64,000 bases of DNA, from NCBI GenBank assembly GCA_903813345.2, contig CAIIXF020000001.1:56315885-56379884 (forward strand). The letters run 5' to 3'. Position numbers and translations under genes: made by a program. The notes below the pieces were generated by a model. That model was not told the origin of the DNA and ran no database searches. It saw only the letters and a program-made list of their open reading frames with translations. Shown piece by piece: positions 36,812-48,300 of this stretch. This DNA comes from Owenia fusiformis (lineage: Eukaryota > Annelida > Polychaeta > Sabellida > Oweniidae). Each line of letters opens with the position of its first letter. Position 1 is the first letter of the stretch.

Positions 36812-37069
36812 GTAAGGCACAGGAGGTACGGATGGCACTGGACGAAAGGCTCGGAGACTGATAATTTTGTTGAAATATTTCGAAAAATATTGGGTGATAA
36901 TAGACTAGATGAGCTCTTTCCTTGTCATTTGCTCGACTATATGCCACTTCCGAATTCGGTTCAATTTAAACACTTTTCATTTTCATCATATTCATCAACA
37001 CAGCAGTCCTGTTGATTGCTCAGATCTCTCATATTTCTTAACTCCATTCTGTCTTCTATTTTTCTCTCT

Positions 37070-38593
37070 TTATTTAGGTGTCATGTCAGGCGTTATGTAG
37101 TCTACTTTGGAGTACTGGGTGTGTCTCCTAGGATAACCTGCATACGTTTTACCCAGTTTTTTCTTTTTCACTGTTTTTGTTGCTTTCATAAGGTTACTGC
37201 TAGTTATCCCGTTCCCGGACTATAGTCCTGCACTGAGCGCATTCATTTGCCTGTACGATTACAACTTGGGAGAATTATCTACGCCCCTTACACTTAAGAT
37301 ACCTACCTCAATGCATTATTGAACTCAAGATGTAACTTCTAATATATTGGAACCGCCGATTGTCTGGGTATATCGGCAGAACGGGAACATTTTCTCTTTT
37401 TCATCGAGAGAGATTCCATCACTTTTCAAAATGGCGGTTGGATTTAAAAGGGGAATCCCCCGTTTGGCTGTCCCGGATGTAGCCCGGAAGTACCAATATG
37501 GAGGAATTTGACGGTTGAAATAAGTTAAATGTTACACGCAAATATTGCGATCAAAAACGAAAATGTCTTCGTTCTGCCGATAAACCCAGACAATTGTGGA
37601 TTCAACTACACGAAAAGAATGCTAAATTACCAAGGAATCTATTGAAGTAGGTATCTGAAGTGTAAGATCAGTAAAAAATTCTCCCATGTTGTAATCGCAC
37701 AGGCAAAAGATTGAGATGTTCACAGGACCATAGTCCGGGAACGGGATAAACTGCTAGTGTCTTTTAATTGCTGCCCTATTCTGTCATCAAGTATCTCGTT
37801 TATCACTTGAATTGATTCCTTGGAGATAGACTGCTGGATAGATATGAATTTTGTTTCAATTAAGGATTTTAGATACATCAGATATGTTTGTAATCATTTT
37901 TGAAACCTGTTCTTCTTCCAGAGAATTACATTTCAATTTGAAATCAAGGTTCACAGTCCATATAGTAGTATAGTACCAGTGCATTTTTTTGGTTATTTTG
38001 CAATGTTCCAACAAGACTTTTCTTCAAACCCTGGCATTTACAAGATTACTTCAGACAAATTTCACATTGAATTTCTGACAGTACATTGTGACAATAGTCA
38101 CAGAAATCCTTGGTATATATTGAATGCCCATGGTATATGGTCCCGTTTTTGTGTTATTTCAGTGCTCTGTTAGTTGTTGAAACGAGTAACTTGTGTCCTG
38201 ACTGTTTGGTACTGTCAGGTTTACTTGCAATTTAGAGGGAGGGATGTAATTTGCATTTTTATTTCCAGCACATTTGATTTTATGGGGGCTGCCATCTTGG
38301 GTTTGGGTTATCGTAAGTTGGTCTTGGTCCCTGGTTTTATGTCATGCAGAATTTTCCATTTTGTCTTGGTAATTTCCAGAATGACTTTGGGTGTTATTAG
38401 TCTTATAAGTTATACTTGCAACGAAGCTTTGCTTAACAGTCTGGAGAAGACTAGGATTTTTTTCCCACTGGAATTTTTCACACACTATGTCATAAAATCC
38501 TTTGTCATTGTTTACTACACTTTTCTCAGGAGTTTGTTCTGCATGGTGGAGTATGTGGCGTCCTTTTTTCTTGCTGCAACTGTTGGAGGACAC
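37070..38593 (-). pseudogene. Dead minus-strand reading frame, split by a palindromic element
   Basis: On the minus strand, 38593 to about 37900 stays in one frame with only four stops, all TGA and none TAA or TAG, which is far from random in AT-rich DNA. Each could be a CGA codon changed by CpG decay. After one frameshift near 37900 the frame continues to 37750. There the TTATCCCG element (37204-37749) interrupts it; beyond the element and one target copy, the same frame resumes and ends at a stop at 37070-37072. That stop overlaps an AATAAA. The product is polar, Lys/Ser/Gln-rich and perhaps helical near its end. I do not recognise the family; it may itself come from a mobile element. It lies antisense in the first intron of the PHF20-like gene. 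Confidence 0.6.
37204..37749. mobile_element. TTATCCCG palindromic element, copy 3
   Basis: A 546-bp foldback in the same family and orientation as copy 1. It is flanked by the perfect 8-bp duplication ACTGCTAG (37196-37203 and 37750-37757). The sub-terminal GGACTATAGTCC palindrome is intact at the left end and mutated (GGACCATAGTCC) at the right. It splits a minus-strand reading frame. Confidence 0.93.
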
Positions 38594-39129
38594 TACACTT
38601 TAGTCTTCTTGTATAGAATCAGTTCAGGTATGATACAGCTAGACAGATATGTGTTGAAAAAGGCGAAACCTTGAGCTCAGAAAAACAGTATGGCGACTAG
38701 CCTATGTCGTAAAGGTTCACCAATGTCAAAATAAAATCAATCCACTTTATCTAGTTTATAGTTAGATGTGACTATACAGGTATCAAAAGTATATTTCACC
38801 TCCTGACTGCTGAAGAAGATACTATAAACTATATCCTGGCTCTAGTCTGAGATTGTTTTGAAATTTGGAAAGAAAATATTCAGACTATAACCCACATATG
38901 TTGAAATTTAGAATTGGAAATTTTTGTTTTACATAGGGAGTGCTATTCAAAATGATCATGGAGTTAATTAACCCCCCTGATATCTACAGTATAAAAATGT
39001 GGACCTACTTTTTTGCTTTCTTGAAGTATTTTTTTCTAATTAATTCTAATTCTTATAAGCTTAGTAATTTTATGACAGGAAATGTGCTTGGTCTTATTGG
39101 TTTTTATTAGATAATGTGGTGTTAGATAA

Positions 39130-39260
39130 CAGTCTGGTCTCTACATATAATATGGCAAAAATGCAGTGAAATAGACCCCAATGGTTGTAGTGAGCACCTA
39201 CCTACTGATACAGTGATGTTTTTCTTGGCAAAAAATGTACACTATACACAGGTTTTACTG
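39130..39260. mobile_element. Pogo-like MITE remnant just upstream of the main PHF20-like first exon
   Basis: The right end (CTTGGCAAAAAATGT ... ACAGGTTTTACTG, then TA) matches the element at 17922-18105. The left end (CAGTCTGGTCTC) is degraded. Confidence 0.6.
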
Positions 39261-39326
39261 TACTTGTTTCATGACATTCATTATATCTTGTAAACTGATT
39301 ATAATGATTGTGATTATTTCAGTGAA

Positions 39327-42300
39327 ATGGAGAATATAACTAACATGGAGAATGTTGGAGGAGAATGTGAAGTGATAGAAGATACAGAATCTGATGTTAT
39401 AGTCTTAGGTGACAGTCCACTATCATCCCCTATTAAACAGAACACATCTTCTAGTATTCCAATTACACTAGGTGACAGCCCCCTGACCCCAACCAACCCC
39501 ACTATAGAGACACGGACCACAAGCCGCTCTTCTAGTAGGTCCTCTCGTCATAATACAGAACATGACTTTATTGAAGCTAACAACACTAAAGCTTCACAAC
39601 AAAGCACAGACCTTGATGTTCAGGATGTAACACCTAGAACTTCGAAGAGGAAAATATCACCTTCAGTTAAAGTGCTTGAAGCTAAATCAAGGCGGAGGGT
39701 TTCATCAGGTGATACATCAAAGGTTCCTGATCGAACTCGAAAAAAATCGGGAAATATGGCGGGGAGCAGTGAAACACGGACAGGACAGGAAGTAGAACTT
39801 GATGTTACACCAGATAAGATGCCACTAGATCAGTCACGGAGACCTCCTGGTAGATCCCATACACAGAGTGAGAGTTCTGAGTTAGGAATGGATGAAGGGG
39901 AGGTGGTACATGCAGGGGTGGTAAATAAAAGGTTCCCTATCAGACCTGGCATCATATGGGCAGCAGGGGGAAAAGTGGAAGCAATGGATTATCAGAAAAA
40001 GTGGTAAGTGGTGAGGAAGATCAGCAAATAATTTAATTGGTTAGATAATTCATAAATATAATATTATGAAGAAAAAACATACAAAAACATATAGTTGTCT
40101 GCTTTGCATGTTTTACATTAGGTTTCCAGCCAAGATTATGGAGGTGGATGATAAGGAGCTTGAAGTACTTATTCATTTTGATGGCTGGAACCAAAGATAC
40201 GATGAGTGGATTTCCATGGATAGCGACCGTTTACGTCCAATGGCACGGCATAGTGATCGCAAAACTGACAAGGGCAAAAAGTTCACCAAATGTTCAGTAA
40301 GTCCATTTTCAAATATCTTATTTTTGAATAAAAAAGTAATAATGATGGAATATTAATTGTGACTCACTACTTTTAATCATAATCACTTAATAATGGCTAT
40401 GTAATATGGTTTGAATTCCGAATTTCTATTTATAGTTTCTACAAGGTGATATAGTTATTATAAATATATTTTTGCGATCCTAATAAACAGACTAAAAATA
40501 GTTACCATATTGAAGTCATCTCATTTGGAAATCATCATCAAAATCAGGAGTCGTACAATAATATCAGATATGTACTTCATTATTTACTTCTAGTGGAATC
40601 AATTGGTGTAAGGCCCCCATAGGGACCTTGCGTTTTCATACTAAAGTTCGTTTTGGAGTTTTTTCTTATTGTTCTATGTATTTCAAGACATTTTAGCCAG
40701 ACATTTTAGAAAATTCAAATTTCAACTACTTATCTCACTATCACAGGCTGGTATTGAAATATTTGTCCGCTGTGACGGAGCATGCTATTTTTCATAAAAA
40801 CACTAAGAATACTTCACGATTTATTTTTTAACTCATATCTTTCGTTATACCATACAAAATTACTTACTCCATGCAATGGATATATCATTTGCGGGTAACT
40901 TTCACTTCTGTTTGAAGTCCAATTATGCTGGGAAGAAAATCTATTGAAAATGGCGCCGGAGTATCATACTTCAAAATGTACCATTTCTTGTTTAACTTTC
41001 TAATGGCACGACATAGTGACACGATAATATTTACACATGGTTTCAGCATAACTATGAAGATATAAATGAGATGTTGATGTATTTGGTCTTTTTAATTCTT
41101 TTATAAAAAATAATGTTTGATTTTTTTGTCCGCTGTGACGGAGCAGTTGCAAATGTAAACTGTGAAAATGCTCCGTCACAGCGGACAAAAAATATTAATA
41201 TTATTTTTTATAAAAAATTTAAAAAGACCCAATGCATTAATATCTCATTAATACATTCAGAGATATGCTGAAAACATATGTTAATATTATCGTGTCACTA
41301 TATCATGCCATTAAAAAGTTAAAAAAGAAATGGTTCATTTTAGAGTTTAATACTCTGGCGCCGTTTTCAATAGATTTTAATCCTAGCGTTATTGGACTTC
41401 AAACAGTAGTGAAGGTTACACGCAAATGATATATTCATTGCATGGAGTGAGTAATTATCTTTGATATAACGAGACATATGAGTTAAAAAATAAATCGTCA
41501 AGCATTCTTAGTGTTTTTATGAAAAATAGCATGCTCCGTCACAGCGGACAAATCTTTCGATACCAGCCTGTGACTATAATTCACCAATGGAGAATGGAAG
41601 TTGAGCAACCAAACTTGGCACAAAGTTGGACCCTAAGATAAGCTCTAATCTGAGGGGTTTGATCTTTTGTGAAATCATACATTTGCCTAGCAACCACATA
41701 GCAACCATCTAAAATAACATATTTCACAATATAAATACACTTAATATATGCTAGGATGCTATAAGACTATTACAGAAAGTCTTCTTATCCTAAAATACAA
41801 CAATTCAAACATATTTACAGAAGTGACATCACCATGTTGCATAGCAACAACATGGCAATAGGTTACAATGCCCATTTTGACATTTGCAGACCATATTCCG
41901 ATGATATTACTCACTTGTAATCACTTTGGATCCCTTCCACATTATTTCTTAACATACAGAAATTGTGTTAAGCATAAATGATGCAGTTACGCCTGACTAT
42001 TTTCCCTAGCAACTTCCTAGCAACAGCTTGAAATAATGGTTAAATTTGCCTAGCAATGACCTAGTAACAGCTTAAAATAGCAATGTTTCTCATAAAATCT
42101 CACTATATATCCACTATTATGTACTTGAAGAAAATTAATATGTATGTCTTTTAATTTATAAAGCTTTGTTGCTGCACACTCAAAAAAATCTGTAGTCTCT
42201 TGTGTAAAGCATGATGGGACATTTCTTGTCTTATGTTTATCAAATTGCAAAAGTCCTGCAATTCATGTTTCAGTTCTGAGATAAAGTAAACACAAAATAT

Positions 42301-45300
42301 TCATCGTATTTATCCTTGTTACATTTTCAGCATTGATACCCCTAAGATAATACTTTATTTGGGTTAATTGCTACAATTTCCTTTGCAGTTGCATAGTTTC
42401 GGTGCAGTAGAATGCACCATGGCATTTGCAGTTCCCTTTGCAGTCACATTTGGTGCATCAACATTTAATTATGACGTTACATGCCTCAATCTGATCTGGT
42501 TACGCACAATCCTGATGTGCTCCTAAACCATCCCCATAGGTTTGATGAAGGAAGAACTGGATCCACTATATACCATTGCCCCCATACATGTGCTCCTTGG
42601 AGAGTTGCTCGCATGACATGATAGAGTGCTGCATCGCATGTTGGAGGTACTCTATCGGGATCCATCTGTCATGATTGAACATGTGCCTTTGCATGGTATT
42701 GAGATTTGTCTCACTGTTTGTAGGCTGGTAAACCAGGATAATGAACCTCTCAATTATGCCCACAACTTCTGTTGTTACGGTTGATGGGCGATCTGCTAGA
42801 GTCAAAAGGACACCTGTTAGATCATTACATAAGTTCCATTGCTTGAAAACTGTCACCTTGCTCTGATGGTAAAGTCCAGATGTGGTATCAGTTTCAGTAT
42901 GGGCGTGGAACATTGGCCTAGTGCTCTAGCAATCTCATGAACTGGAATGTAGCGATACATTTTGCATTTTGAAAATGCGACATAAATATCAATCTGTAGC
43001 TCAGAGGCACAAGCTATTAGGCTATCACATCATTACTGTCCACCGATCTTATCATAAATGTCCTGCAACCTTTTCCGACGCCATGAGACACATGCAAAAA
43101 CATATATGTATCTGCCTCATGACATTGTTAATTTTCCACATTTGGATAATAATATTCCACTGAACCCAGCATATGGGGTTTGTGTATCCCAGCAGGGCGT
43201 GTTCAAAATACTAGTATATACATTTTAAATCAAGACACCATATTTTACTGATTAAATCGTTAGGTCAAGGTTATACTTGTTAAAAGCTTAAAATCCTATC
43301 TGAGCTTTGCTGAAACATACAAGTCATTAATTTCAAAGTTTCAAGTTTTACCACTTGAGATGCTGAAGGATGTAGGAATTGTGCAAAGAGCTCTATCTTT
43401 CAAGAAAGTCTTGCCCATTGCTTGGTAGTTTGGTTTTAGGATAGGATTTCTCATAAACAATGACAATTTGTCTCAACCATTGAAGGAGAGTGCATGAGTA
43501 ATCCTGCTAATTATGCCATAATAGTCCCTGCTCCCAGGAAGAGGCAGATACACATATGTTTTTGGATGTGTCTCATGGTGTTGGAAAAGGTTGCTGGACA
43601 TTTAGGTTGCAGGACATTTATGATAAGATCGGTGGACAGTGATGTTGTGATAGCCTAATAGCCTGTGCCTCTGAGCTTCAGATTGAGATCAAAAGGCAAA
43701 ACTAACGCTACATTCCAATTTATGAATTTGCTTGAGCACTACACTGCCAATGTTCCATGCCCTTACTGGAACTGATACCATATCTGGATTTTACCATCAT
43801 AGCAAGGTGACAGTTTTCAAGCAATGGAACTTACGTAATGATCTTACAGGTGCCCTTTTGACAAGAAGCACATGTATGGGGGCAGTGGTATATAGTGGAT
43901 CCAGTTCTTCAAGCCTATGGGGATGGTTAAGGAGCCCATCAGGATTGTGGGTGTCCAGATGGACAATATTGCCCAAGCGTCCAAAGCATGGAAAGTCATA
44001 ATTAAATGTGGATGCACCAAATGTGACTGCAAAGGGAACTGCAAATGCCATGGTGCATTCTATTGCATCGAACTATGCACCTGTAAAGGAAATTGAAGCA
44101 ATTTACCAAAATAAAGTATTATCTTAGGGGTATCAATGCTGAAAATGTATCAAGTATCAATGTGTGATGAATATTTCGTGTTTACTTTATCTCAGAACTG
44201 AAACATGAATTTCAATTTGACATACAGAACAAATGTCCCATCATGCAAGAGACTAAAGATTTTTTAATGAGCAACTATAAATTACAAAAGACATATATAT
44301 TGATTTTCTTCAAGTACATATAGTGGATATATAGTGAAATTCTCATGAGAAACATTGCTCTTTTAAGATGTTGCTAGGTCGTTGCTAGGCAAATTTAACC
44401 TTTATTTCAAGCTGTTGCTAGGGAAAATGGTTAGACATAACTGCATCAATACATTTGCTATATGTTAAGAAATAATGTGGAAGAGATCCAAAAACAGTGA
44501 ACATATAATAGATATATGGTCTGCAAATGTCAAAATGGGCATTGTAACCTGTTGCCAAGTTGTTGCTATGCAACATGGTGATGTCACTTCTGTTAATATG
44601 TTAAAATTGTTGTATTTTAGGATAAGAATACTTTTTTTTTGTAATGGTCTTATAGCATCCTAGCATATATTAAGTGGATTTATATTGTAAAATATGTTAT
44701 TTTAGGCGGTTGCTATGTGGTTGCTAGGCAAATATATGATATCACAAAAAATCAAAGCCTTAAGATTAGAGTTTATCCTAGGATCTAACTTTGTGCCAAG
44801 TTTGGTTGCTCAATTCCCATTCTCCATTGGTGAATTATAGTGAGATAAGGAGTTTGGAATTTGAATTTTCTGTTAAGATTGTGTTAAAAAGCAGAAATAA
44901 CAGGTATCCTGTAAAATCTCAATTATTTTTCTAAAAAGGGCTTTAGAAAAAGGGCCCTGTCTCTTAAATATCTTTAAATACATAAAACTATAAGAAAAAG
45001 CTCAGAAACAAACTTTAGTATGAAAATGCAAGATCATTCGCCAATTGATTCCGCTATTCTAACTAGATTATTCAGCCACATATAGGGATGCAAGTCATAA
45101 TTAAAATTGAGACAAATTAAGTCAAGTAGAATGTTATGTTCCAGGAATTCAAGCCAGGTGAACAAGTTTATGCTAAGTGGACAGACTGCCGTTTATATCC
45201 TGCTAAAGTTATTGGACTTGACAGTAGTTCAGGTTAGTTGATCACATGTCACTTAATGTGCGACTTCGAAGATCCTCATTCAAGGATGATTTTATTTTTC

Positions 45301-48300
45301 AGTGTATCAAAAAGATATGAGTATGGAATAATTAAGACTTACTTTTGTAAGTTGTACGAATCTGCACAGATCAATATTGACATGTAATTGTATAATTGTG
45401 ATATGAAGCCATACGTTGTATATTGTTTTTCAAGAAATCCTCAAAATATTTGTTTTCCCATATAAGGGTCATATTATGGTTTATTTGTTAACAGGGTCTT
45501 ACCATGTGAAGTTCTATGACGGCTTTTCAAAGTTGGTAGAACCCATGAACATACGCACAATGACAGCTGAACAGAGGAAAGAAAGTGAACCACTTATCAT
45601 GCCGGCCACAGATGCAATTAAACCTAGAAGTGCAGAGAGTAAGTTGTATTGAGAAAGGCACAATTTTGAATTCCTTTAGTAAATTGTCAGCTTATTAATG
45701 TGTCCATACAGAAAATATTACAAGTTCTTCCCAGCTTCATGTAAAAACATAATTTAATCAGGGGCAAAAGTATTTCTGAATATTTAGAGTGGGCAATATT
45801 AGCCAAGTCACAAAAGAAATCACCTGGTTCTATCAGTTCTATTATGTAACCACCACAGTTGGACATATTGTTATTATTTACAACTTTTTGTGGATAGTGT
45901 TTGGCAGTTGGTGTTTGGCATTTGGTGGTCAGGGTTCAGCATCTGTAACAAATGGCAGGTGGTGACATATTGCATGTTATTGCCTTGTTCCTTCTATGTT
46001 CTGTTTTATAGCTCTTTAAATTCCATTTTTCATTGATAGTTAACTCCAGAATTTCATGTTTTTCATACTTCTCAAATCCTCTTGCATTTTCAAATCTCTT
46101 TCAACATTTTTCATTTGGCTCCACAACCAAAGACCAAAGATGAATTAGCGATGTTATGTTCAGTTCTAGTATGTCTAGTATGTCATGAGATAGTTTATTT
46201 GCACTTTAGTCTTGGCAAAGAAGCCTTGCCCAAGTCGGTATTTTTTTTTTACTTATCTGATCTTGAATTATTACTGCCTTGCACAATATAATGCATCATC
46301 GCTGATATTATGATAAGTTATTCAGTGGTTTCGAGTTTTCGATAATTCCTATGCTGTCAGGGGTATCGCGAAACCGTATTGAGAGGCAAGATTGTGTGGA
46401 CACGACGTTTGACTTCAGGCTGATTGACCAATCAAAATGTTATCAGGTTTACCTGCATAAACAAAGCAAACTACCCGTCTACGACTTGAAATTTTCATCA
46501 AATATTTTCTGATCAAGTATTTCTTCAGAGTTACAATACATTCTGTAATTAATGTACATTGGAATGTAAGCAGGCATTACTATAAATTAATTTAATGTTG
46601 ATTTAAAACTGAATTCGCGATGAAAATGCACGAAGACTAGTCCATATAGTCGTCGATCTGATTCAGTGATTGATCGGAATCTCAGAGATCGTAGCTATCA
46701 TGTTTGATCATTACAACGATCTTTTCAACGTTTCTTGTTGAAATCTTCTCGCCTCCGGGTATCCGATCGATGCCACCAAACTCTGATTGACATTTATCTG
46801 GTTAAATATTTGTATTTCCATAATGAATTGTGCAAGATTTGTTTGTGAAAAGTGTATTTGTTTTGACTGTGCATAATAATTAGCTAACGATGCAGGGCCA
46901 TTTTTTGATTGGTCAAATTTATTGGGTCGGTAAAGCACGTGGCTTTCTCATTGGTACAAGGCGGTCATAATAGAAATCGAGATAAGTAAAAGAGACCAAC
47001 TTGGGCAAGACTATTGGTAAAGTAGATTCTGATTAAAACCTTTATTGTTCAATTAAAAATCAAATAAACATAATAAAATAAGGAACTGTTTTCAGAAAAA
47101 AGGCTATCTACTGACAAGGAGTCCCCAGTATCATCTGATAAAGAAAAACCTACATTGACTGATAAAGAAAAACGCCTCTCTATTGAAAAAGAAAAAAGAC
47201 TTTCCATTGAAAAGGAAAAGAAACCATCATCTGAAAAGCGATTATCAACAGATAAGGATAAAAGATTATCATTAGACAAGGAAAAGAGATTGTCGACTGA
47301 TAAAGCTCCACTTTTAGAAAAGGACAAAAAATTGACTTCAGACAAAGAAGTGCGGCTTTCTGCTGGGAAGGATAAGACAGAGAAACCAAAAGCTTTGGGC
47401 ACCCCAGTCAAAAAAGGTATGATGTACGATAATCAAGGTATGCACAAAAGCAATATAACATATTCAGAAATCATGCATAATCTTGTATTATATAGGATTA
47501 CTTCATTTTTTCATTTTAAAGTAGTTGTTTTTATGTTAAAATAACAAATTGATTTTGTTTTGCAATATTTCGATTTATTCTTTAAATCTTTTTCAAGCAA
47601 CTGAAAATTGTTGCTATAATTATGACATCATAGACTAAAACAATAGAACAAATAGACCATTATGTAATACAGGTATTTTACAGGTAAAGAACTCATTAAA
47701 TTGCATTACCATAGAAACCTAATTATAAAGCACACCTGAATATCATCATAAAGCAATTTAGAATAATCTTGTAATTGTGACATCATAGATATAAACAAAA
47801 GAGCAATTTAATTTTGATATCATACAGGTATAAGACAGGTAGATTTTAAAATTAATTATGACTTAAGTGTCATAGAAACCATATTAAAACATTTTTATAT
47901 TTCTACATTCCTGAATTTATATTTAAACCACTAGGGGCTAGGGTACCTAGTTTTTTTTATCCAGAAAGCTTCCCTAGTTCTTCGAAAATGTACATTTTTT
48001 GAACCAAGGAATTCAATAGCAACTATAGAAACATCATTTATTGAGTGCCCTTTGCTATTGAAATGATTGGGGACTACCTCATCTTTGTTATGACATAACA
48101 ACTGTTAGGCTTGAAAAAGATTTAAAGAATAAATCGAAATATTGCAAAACAAAATCAATTTGTTATTTTTTCATTTCAAATGATAGGCATTCCAGTAAAT
48201 TTTATTTTTTGCCAAGCTTGGTAATTTTTAAAGTGGTAGTTTGGGGTTTTCCGTCTAAAACCTTTTGTATAAAGCTTTGTTTTTTGGTATGATTTCAAAT

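Larger units (their letters stand above)
40597..45046. mobile_element. 4.45-kb inverted-repeat element carrying two relics of one protein
   Basis: The left arm (about 40597-43140) and right arm (about 43520-45046) are inverted copies. They share outer tips GGAATCAATTGG/CCAATTGATTCC, runs of GCATAGCAAC/CCTAGCAAC text, and a coding relic near the centre of each arm. The arms are diverged by point changes and small indels, and the left arm is lengthened by the palindrome at 40742-41572. No target duplication could be fixed. It lies in intron 2 of the PHF20-like gene. Confidence 0.85.

Noticed and set aside
36909-37225. Two overlapping plus-strand frames of about 65 codons
   Set aside because: They are short, Phe/Ser-rich and antisense to the last segment of the dead minus-strand frame.
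38174-38674. A 166-codon hydrophobic plus-strand frame resembling a membrane protein
   Set aside because: It is antisense to the dead minus-strand frame, whose stop pattern is the stronger signal. The hydrophobicity is what antisense of a polar, Lys-rich frame gives.
47049-47411. A Ser/Phe/Leu-rich minus-strand frame of 120 codons
   Set aside because: It is the antisense shadow of the Lys/Ser repeat exon of the PHF20-like gene.
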